A stretch of 33,427 nucleotides of DNA from Gammaproteobacteria bacterium (GTDB lineage Bacteria; Pseudomonadota; Gammaproteobacteria; Xanthomonadales; Rhodanobacteraceae). Under the pieces are notes generated by a model. The model ran no database searches, was not told the origin of the DNA, and saw nothing but the letters and a program-made list of their open reading frames with translations. The stretch lies in NCBI GenBank assembly GCA_021324095.1, contig JAJPJT010000014.1, positions 1-33,427 on the forward strand, in the 5' to 3' direction. Below are positions 28,839-33,427 of the stretch, one piece after another; within the stretch, counting starts at the first letter, position 1, and each line of letters begins with the position of its first letter. The translations under genes were made by a program, and so were the position numbers.

Positions 28839-28884
28839 CCCTCATCCGCCCCTTCGGGGCACCTTCTCCCGGAGGGAGAAGGGA
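28839..28884. repeat. CCCTCATCCG...CTTCTCCC two-hairpin repeat
   Basis: Two perfect hairpins in a row: GCCCC-TTC-GGGGC (28848-28860) and CCTTCTCCC-GGA-GGGAGAAGG (28862-28882). The element lies just past the 3' end of the secreted protease gene (stop at 28895). It may act as its RNA end structure, though no T-tract follows on that strand. Confidence 0.75.
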
Positions 28885-28894
28885 GAGCAAAAGC

Positions 28895-30922
28895 TTATTG
28901 CTCCTTCACCTTCACGTTCTTCAACAACGCGTCGATCTTCTGCTTCATCTCCGCCTGAGGCTGGGTGCCCGGTTGATAGACGTACGCGGTGTAGAGCACC
29001 GACGGCTTGTCGTCGTGCGGCGGCGGCACGACCGCGTTGATCTTGGTCATGTCGCTTTCGTTGTAGGCCAGCGCGTCGTACGGATGCTGACGGCTGACGA
29101 CCTTTTTCCAGAAGCTCTGGTAGCTGTCGTCGAGGTCGGCCGGCGGCGCCTGGTTGCGCAGCAGGCTGAGCCAGTGGTGGTCATGATTGTCCTCGGCGAG
29201 CCAGACCTGGCCCACGCCCCACGTCACCTTGCCGTCGCTCTCCGGAAAGAAAGTGAAACCCAGCGTCAACATGCTGTCGGGTTCGATCTTCTGGAGGGCC
29301 GGCGTGAACGAGAACGCGAGCCGCGACGAGTCGTAGCGGAACGACTTGCCGTAATCGAAATCGATGCGGATGTTCTTGAAGGCGTCCGGCAACAGTTTCG
29401 GATCGGCCAGGAACGCCTTCCACTGCGCGAGCGTGCCGTCGAAGGGCAGGCTTACGAAATCGGTGAGCGCCTGCATGTTGATCGTGGTGTCGTGGCGGGA
29501 AGCCGCCGGCTCGATGCGCATCAGGATGGCGTAGCCGTCCGGCGTCGGCAGCGCGAACAGGCTGACGAAACCATTCGCGTACGGCACCGGCCACCGCCAG
29601 GTCTGCCAATGCCGGCCCCAGCGGTCGGTCCATGCGCCGGTTTCGCCGGGATTGCCGAGCGAGGTGACCAGGATCCGTTCCGGACCGATCCCGCGCTTCA
29701 TGAAACCGGTCTTCAACAGCATGTCCATCACGCCTTTCGGGTCGTGGTGGAAGCTCGCTTCCGGAATGTTGTCGGGCTTGCGCAGGTGGAAAAGGATGTT
29801 GTGGTCGGCGACGCCGCCCGAAATGTAACCGTTGGCAGGGAGGGTGATCCTGATCGTCGATTTCCCGTTGGCTACCCACACGCCGTCGCTGTTGCGGGTC
29901 ACGAGTTGCGGGAAGTCGTCCATCGACGGGCCGCTGTACAACAACTGATGCGCGCCATCGCCATTCGGAAACAGGTTGGCCGATTGCTGCGCCAGCAACG
30001 CCTTCAACTGCGAATCGAGGTATGCGTGGAACGCGCGGGCGTAATCCGCGAAGAAATCGGAAATCGAAAGCGGCAGTTTGAACTGCCCCTTGAAAGTGCC
30101 CGTGATCGTGGAATCGAACACGTCGAATTGATAGGCCATGCGCTTGTCGAAGCGCGCGAGATCCCTGGGCGCATCCAGCACTTCGCTCATCGGCAGCGCG
30201 TAGTTGAGGTTTTCGTTGGGCGACTTCATCAGCACCACGCCGATGACCTTGCCGTTCTGGTCCAGCAGCGGGCCGCCGCTGTTGCCGGGCGACGCGGCCG
30301 CCGAGAAGCGGATCCACTTCCACTTGCCGTCCTGGGCTTCGGGCGTGTCGGACGTGTACAGGCCATTACGGATCACGACGCCGGTGCCGAGCGCATTGCC
30401 CACGGAATACACGACTTGGTTCAACGCGGGCTTTGCGTCGATCGCGAGCGGGGTGACCTTGGGTGGATCCTTCAGCGAAAACACCACGAAGTCGCGGCGC
30501 AGCGCGAACTTCTCGATCTTGTCGATGGCGTAAACCTTGCCGGATGCGTCGCGCAATTCCGGCGGACCCCACAGGCTCTGGTAGCCCACCATGAACACGT
30601 GTGCCGCGGTGACGTAGGTATTCGGGCCGATCGCGAACGCGGTGCCGATCGAGTAGTACTTGTCGGTCCGCTCCTGGTACGGCAGCAGGTCCATCGGCAG
30701 CGGTTTCTCGTACGTGAGCGTGTCCTTCGGCTTGGCCGCCACCACTTCGAAGGTCGCCGACTGCACTTCGGGCAGCAACGAAGGGTTGAGCGTGGAATCA
30801 GCGCGCGCCGTGCCGATGGCGAGCAAGGCGAGGCATGCCGCAAGCAGCCAGCAGGTGGCGAGGCGCGCATTCCGGTGCGCGTTGTCGTTCCACGCTTGCG
30901 TGGAACCGGTCGATACGATCAT
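28895..30922 (-). CDS. Secreted trypsin-like serine protease with large C-terminal region
   Basis: A 675-residue exported protein. Residues 1-41 are a long signal peptide with hydrophobic CWLLAACLALLAIG and an ARA-D cleavage site. Residues about 50-260 are a DegP/S1-type protease with catalytic H108 (TYVTAAHVF), D144 (ALRRDFVVFSL) and S215 (ASPGNSGGPLLDQNGKVIGV). No PDZ domain follows. Instead, about 410 residues of unrecognised sequence, rich in Trp, Phe, Asp and Pro, include WTDRWGRHWQTWRWPVPYANGF and DSMLTLGFTFFPESDGKVTWG. ATG at 30922 has GGAG 6-7 bases upstream; its codons 6-12 lie in a 20-bp palindrome. Substrate unknown; a periplasmic or outer-envelope location is inferred. Confidence 0.85.
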   Translation of the reverse strand: MIVSTGSTQAWNDNAHRNARLATCWLLAACLALLAIGTARADSTLNPSLLPEVQSATFEVVAAKPKDTLTYEKPLPMDLLPYQERTDKYYSIGTAFAIGPNTYVTAAHVFMVGYQSLWGPPELRDASGKVYAIDKIEKFALRRDFVVFSLKDPPKVTPLAIDAKPALNQVVYSVGNALGTGVVIRNGLYTSDTPEAQDGKWKWIRFSAAASPGNSGGPLLDQNGKVIGVVLMKSPNENLNYALPMSEVLDAPRDLARFDKRMAYQFDVFDSTITGTFKGQFKLPLSISDFFADYARAFHAYLDSQLKALLAQQSANLFPNGDGAHQLLYSGPSMDDFPQLVTRNSDGVWVANGKSTIRITLPANGYISGGVADHNILFHLRKPDNIPEASFHHDPKGVMDMLLKTGFMKRGIGPERILVTSLGNPGETGAWTDRWGRHWQTWRWPVPYANGFVSLFALPTPDGYAILMRIEPAASRHDTTINMQALTDFVSLPFDGTLAQWKAFLADPKLLPDAFKNIRIDFDYGKSFRYDSSRLAFSFTPALQKIEPDSMLTLGFTFFPESDGKVTWGVGQVWLAEDNHDHHWLSLLRNQAPPADLDDSYQSFWKKVVSRQHPYDALAYNESDMTKINAVVPPPHDDKPSVLYTAYVYQPGTQPQAEMKQKIDALLKNVKVKEQ
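30886..30905. repeat. 20-bp perfect palindrome in the protease signal peptide codons
   Basis: GTTCCACGC (30886-30894) and GCGTGGAAC (30897-30905) flank TT with no mismatch. It lies inside the first codons of the secreted protease and encodes part of the unusually long n-region of its signal peptide. It could form a hairpin near the ribosome binding region of the mRNA. Confidence 0.7.
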
Positions 30923-31277
30923 GGAGACTCCGGGAGGGGATCAAGCGCTGCCGCAAACGGCGCGGATATTTGCACAACCGCGGCGCGCTTGCACGCCTAC
31001 CGCTTGCGGACCGCACTGACGCGCGAATGTTTCAATGGAGGAATTCCCCCAGCCCCTCACCCAGCGCTACTCCCGTTGCTAGGCTCGCGCGTCGTGCGCT
31101 CGCCAAGCAACCCGGCCCTCAGCGTCCTGCTTCGGGCGTTCGTCGGCGCGCGAACTGCCCCCGGCAGTTCCGCAAGCGCGCCGCCTCACCCTCTGGGGAG
31201 AGGGCGCCAAGCGCGCAGCGGTTGGCGGGTGAGGGAGACTACTGGAACTGGCGCTTCAGTGGACACCCGGCAATCTG
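30923..31277. other. 355-bp intergenic region with palindromic repeats
   Basis: I see no credible gene. It contains an inverted pair CCCTCACCC (31054-31062) and GGGTGAGGG (31227-31235). Inside are two perfect hairpins, GAACTGCC-CCC-GGCAGTTC (31152-31170) and CCCTCT-GGGG-AGAGGG (31189-31204). The wording (CCCTCACCC...CTCTGGGGAGAGGG) is that of a degenerate dispersed repeat. The protease promoter should lie near its left edge, but no good match was found. Confidence 0.65.
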
Positions 31278-32093
31278 CTACATCCCGCGCCGATGCAGGA
31301 TTTCCTCGAGCACGAACTTCGAGCCGAAGAACGCCAGCAGCAGGATCACCATGCCTGCCAGCGTGAGATAGATCGCGCGCCGCCCCCGCCAACCCCAGCG
31401 CCAACGGCCGATCAGCAGCACGCCGAAGATGATCCATGCGACCAGCGACAGGATCGCGGTGTGTGCCTGATGCTGCGCGTGCAGGTTGTGGACGAAGAGT
31501 ATTCCCGAAAGCAACGTCAGCGTCAGCAGCGCGAAGCCCGCGCCGATCAGCTTGAACATCAAAGATTCGGTCTGGGTCAAAGGCGGCAGTGCGCCGACCC
31601 AGGCGCTCAGACGGCGGGTGCGCAGGGCTTTTTCCTGCGTCGCCAGCAGCAGCGCCAATACCGCGGCGATCGCCAGCAAGCTGTAACCCAGCAATGCGAT
31701 GATCACGTGCAGGCCTATCTGCCAGTCGAGCGGGAATGGCGCGGTTGGCGGCGCGAGGAATTCATCGATGGCGAGGAACAGCCCCGCCAGCGGGAACAGG
31801 ATGATCCCGAGCGCCGCGACCGGGCGCGCGACGTTCACGATCAGCGTCAAGGCCGCGATCACCGCCGAGACCAGCGACAGCGCGGCGTAGAAGTGCAGGT
31901 CCACCGCACCTCGATGGATCCCGAACAGCACGGCGAAGTGCAGCAGCACCGCGATCGCGCCGGTGATCAGCGCGGCGCGGCGCGGCGCCGCCGTCTGGTT
32001 CAGCAGCGGTCTTGCGAGAGCGGCCGCTGCGCCGAAATACAGCGCGATCGCGAAGACCGCCGCAAGCTCCATTGTGACCGAGTGTATGGGCAT
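31278..32093 (-). CDS. ypjD: YpjD/CcsA-type inner membrane protein
   Basis: A 271-residue polytopic membrane protein of the cytochrome c assembly (CcsA/CcmC-like) family. It has about eight spans, for example MELAAVFAIALYFGAAAAL, AALITGAIAVLLHFAVLFGI, LHVIIALLGYSLLAIAAVLALLLATQE and FALLTLTLLSGILFVHNL. H11 of the HVIIALLGYS segment, and late histidines in HNLHAQHQAHTAILSLVAWIIFG, are at positions where the family binds haem. GWRGRRAIYLTLAGMVILLLAFFGSKFV ends the protein, closely matching E. coli YpjD. ATG at 32093 is chosen by similarity of the start (MPI); ATG at 32072 is the alternative, and neither has a ribosome binding site. Divergence from ffh is a conserved arrangement. Confidence 0.87.
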   Translation of the reverse strand: MPIHSVTMELAAVFAIALYFGAAAALARPLLNQTAAPRRAALITGAIAVLLHFAVLFGIHRGAVDLHFYAALSLVSAVIAALTLIVNVARPVAALGIILFPLAGLFLAIDEFLAPPTAPFPLDWQIGLHVIIALLGYSLLAIAAVLALLLATQEKALRTRRLSAWVGALPPLTQTESLMFKLIGAGFALLTLTLLSGILFVHNLHAQHQAHTAILSLVAWIIFGVLLIGRWRWGWRGRRAIYLTLAGMVILLLAFFGSKFVLEEILHRRGM

Positions 32094-32173
32094 CGCGTGA
32101 GTGTCGCACGCCGGTAGGCGCGGGTTCCAGCAGCGCAAGCTACACTAACCCGTTTCGGATTTCGCAAACCGCC

Positions 32174-33427
32174 ATGTTCGACAACCTGACCCAACGCCTC
32201 TCCGCTACCGTCCAGCGATTGACCGGGCGCGGGCGGCTCACTGAGGAAAACATCCGCGAGGCGCTGCGCGAAGTGCGCGTTGCGCTGCTCGAGGCGGACG
32301 TCGCGCTGCCGGTGGTGCAGGCGCTGATCGAGCGCATCAAGGTGCGCGCGGTCGGCCAGGAGGTGATGAAGTCGCTGACGCCGGGCCAGGCGCTGATCAA
32401 GGTGGTCAGCGACGAGTTGACCGCGGTGATGGGCACCGCAAACGCCTCGTTGCACCTCGCCGCCACGCCGCCCGCGGTGGTGTTGATGGCGGGCCTGCAG
32501 GGCGCGGGCAAGACCACCACCGTCGCCAAGCTCGCGCGACACCTGATCGGGCACCGCAAGAAGGTGATGGTGGTCAGCGCCGACGTGTACCGTCCGGCGG
32601 CGATCGAGCAGTTGCAGACGCTGGCCATGCAGGTCGGCGCGGGCTTCGTGCCGTCGCAGGCCGGGCAGCAGCCGGTCGCGATCGTGAAGACTGCGATCGA
32701 TGCCGCGAAGCGCGAGGTTGCCGACGTGCTGATCGTCGACACGGCCGGTCGCACCTCGATCGACGAAAGGATGATGGCCGAGATCAAGGCGCTGCACGAA
32801 GCCTCGCATCCCGTCGAAACGCTGTTCGTGGTCGATTCGATGACCGGTCAGGACGCGGCCAATACGGCCAAGGCTTTCGCCGACGCGCTGCCGCTGACCG
32901 GCGTGATCCTGACCAAGGTCGACGGTGACGCACGCGGCGGCGCCGCGTTGTCGGTGCGTTACATCACCGGACGGCCGATCAAGTTCCTGGGAGCGGGCGA
33001 GAAGCCCGATGCGCTGGAACCGTTCCATCCGGACCGCATGGCCACGCGGATTCTCGGCATGGGCGACGTGCTGTCGCTGATCGAAGACGTGCAGCAGAAG
33101 ACCGACGCCGAGAAAGCCGCCAAGCTTGCGGCCAAGGTCGCCAAGGGCAAGCGTTTCGACTTGAATGACATGAAGGACCAGCTCGACCAGATGCTCAACA
33201 TGGGCGGACTGGCCGGGCTGATGGAGAAGCTTCCCGGTGTTTCGTCATTGCCGGACAAGGTGAAGTCGCAGGTCAACGACAAGGAGGTGAAGAAGATGAT
33301 GGCGATCATCGATTCCATGACGAAGAAGGAACGCCGTCACCCGAACCTGCTGAACGGTTCGCGCCGGGCGCGGGTGGCGCGCGGCTCCGGCGCCCAGCCG
33401 GCCGACGTCAATCGCCTGCTGAAGCAG
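32174..33427 (+). CDS. ffh: Signal recognition particle GTPase Ffh (3' end outside window)
   Basis: The protein subunit of SRP. It binds signal sequences and 4.5S RNA and brings ribosomes to FtsY at the inner membrane. 418 codons are present of about 455-460. The N domain (1-90) begins LTQRLSATVQRLTGRGRLTEENIREALREVR. The G domain has G1 GLQGAGKTTT, DVYRPAAIEQL, G3 DTAGR and G4 TKVDGDARGGAALS. The M domain follows from about residue 300 (FDLNDMKDQLDQMLNMGGL...MMAIIDSMTKKERRHPNLLNGSRR). The methionine-rich groove is visible and the RNA-binding end begins before the edge. A weak TACACT at 32141-32146 may be its -10 box. Confidence 0.96.
   Translation, partial: MFDNLTQRLSATVQRLTGRGRLTEENIREALREVRVALLEADVALPVVQALIERIKVRAVGQEVMKSLTPGQALIKVVSDELTAVMGTANASLHLAATPPAVVLMAGLQGAGKTTTVAKLARHLIGHRKKVMVVSADVYRPAAIEQLQTLAMQVGAGFVPSQAGQQPVAIVKTAIDAAKREVADVLIVDTAGRTSIDERMMAEIKALHEASHPVETLFVVDSMTGQDAANTAKAFADALPLTGVILTKVDGDARGGAALSVRYITGRPIKFLGAGEKPDALEPFHPDRMATRILGMGDVLSLIEDVQQKTDAEKAAKLAAKVAKGKRFDLNDMKDQLDQMLNMGGLAGLMEKLPGVSSLPDKVKSQVNDKEVKKMMAIIDSMTKKERRHPNLLNGSRRARVARGSGAQPADVNRLLKQ

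Larger units (their letters stand above)
28396..28894. other. 499-bp repeat-rich intergenic region
   Basis: I see no credible gene here. From the PEP-CTERM side it holds an AT-rich stretch likely to contain that gene's promoter (28440-28540). A perfect 12-bp tandem duplication of GCTTTTTTAGTG follows (28482-28493 and 28494-28505), then a cluster of GTGGGAGCGG-type and CTTCTCCC-type palindromic repeats, listed separately. Open frames crossing it are repeat-derived. Confidence 0.7.

Noticed and set aside
28653..28884. Possible CRISPR array from regularly spaced repeats
   Set aside because: The units are inverted, unequal in sequence and spacing, and of several families; no cas genes are present.
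28727..31366. 879-codon open frame on the plus strand
   Set aside because: Runs antisense to the secreted protease, whose triad and signal peptide are clear, and begins inside repeat DNA.

Overview
The window is dense, GC-rich bacterial chromosome. It carries about 31 protein genes, no tRNA or rRNA, no CRISPR array, no transposase and no phage genes. The gene set suggests a gammaproteobacterium of the Xanthomonadales (Lysobacterales), perhaps Rhodanobacteraceae or Lysobacteraceae. Pointers are the purB-roxA-GNAT order, a 41-residue YkgO-type L36, the aguA/aguB pair, a divergent ypjD/ffh pair, and many short palindromic intergenic repeats. The placement is inferred from memory of gene families and was not checked against a database.

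Layout. Positions 1-8148 hold central metabolism: sucA (3' end cut by the window edge), a GNAT acetyltransferase with an extra C-terminal domain, a JmjC ribosomal oxygenase (roxA/ycfD), purB, and the divergent fumC. Positions 8225-12818 form one minus-strand operon read from a promoter with an overlapping operator: a small exported protein, a YtrA-type GntR repressor, an ABC ATPase, an ABC-2 permease and three paralogous lipoproteins. Positions 13023-21067 carry a periplasmic FKBP isomerase, pterin-4a-carbinolamine dehydratase, two small cytochromes c, an AhpD-like protein, the NfeD protease/slipin pair, a TonB protein, a DUF488 protein, YggS and a Sel1-repeat protein.

Positions 21077-25420 hold a TraB-family membrane protein, the agmatine-to-putrescine genes aguB and aguA, a small secreted protein and ribosomal protein L36. 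Positions 25567-33427 hold transketolase, a PEP-CTERM protein, a large secreted S1-type protease, a YpjD/CcsA-type membrane protein and ffh (cut by the window edge).

The most unusual features are not whole genes. (1) An 80-bp two-hairpin palindromic repeat lies in frame inside roxA and adds about 27 residues. (2) The GntR-ABC operon carries three tandem lipoprotein paralogues under a near-perfect 22-bp operator that covers the -10 box. (3) A 145-bp nested hairpin element includes the L36 stop codon in its terminal inverted repeat. (4) A two-part repeat occurs twice, about 9 kb apart. Several other families of palindromic repeats fill the intergenic regions.
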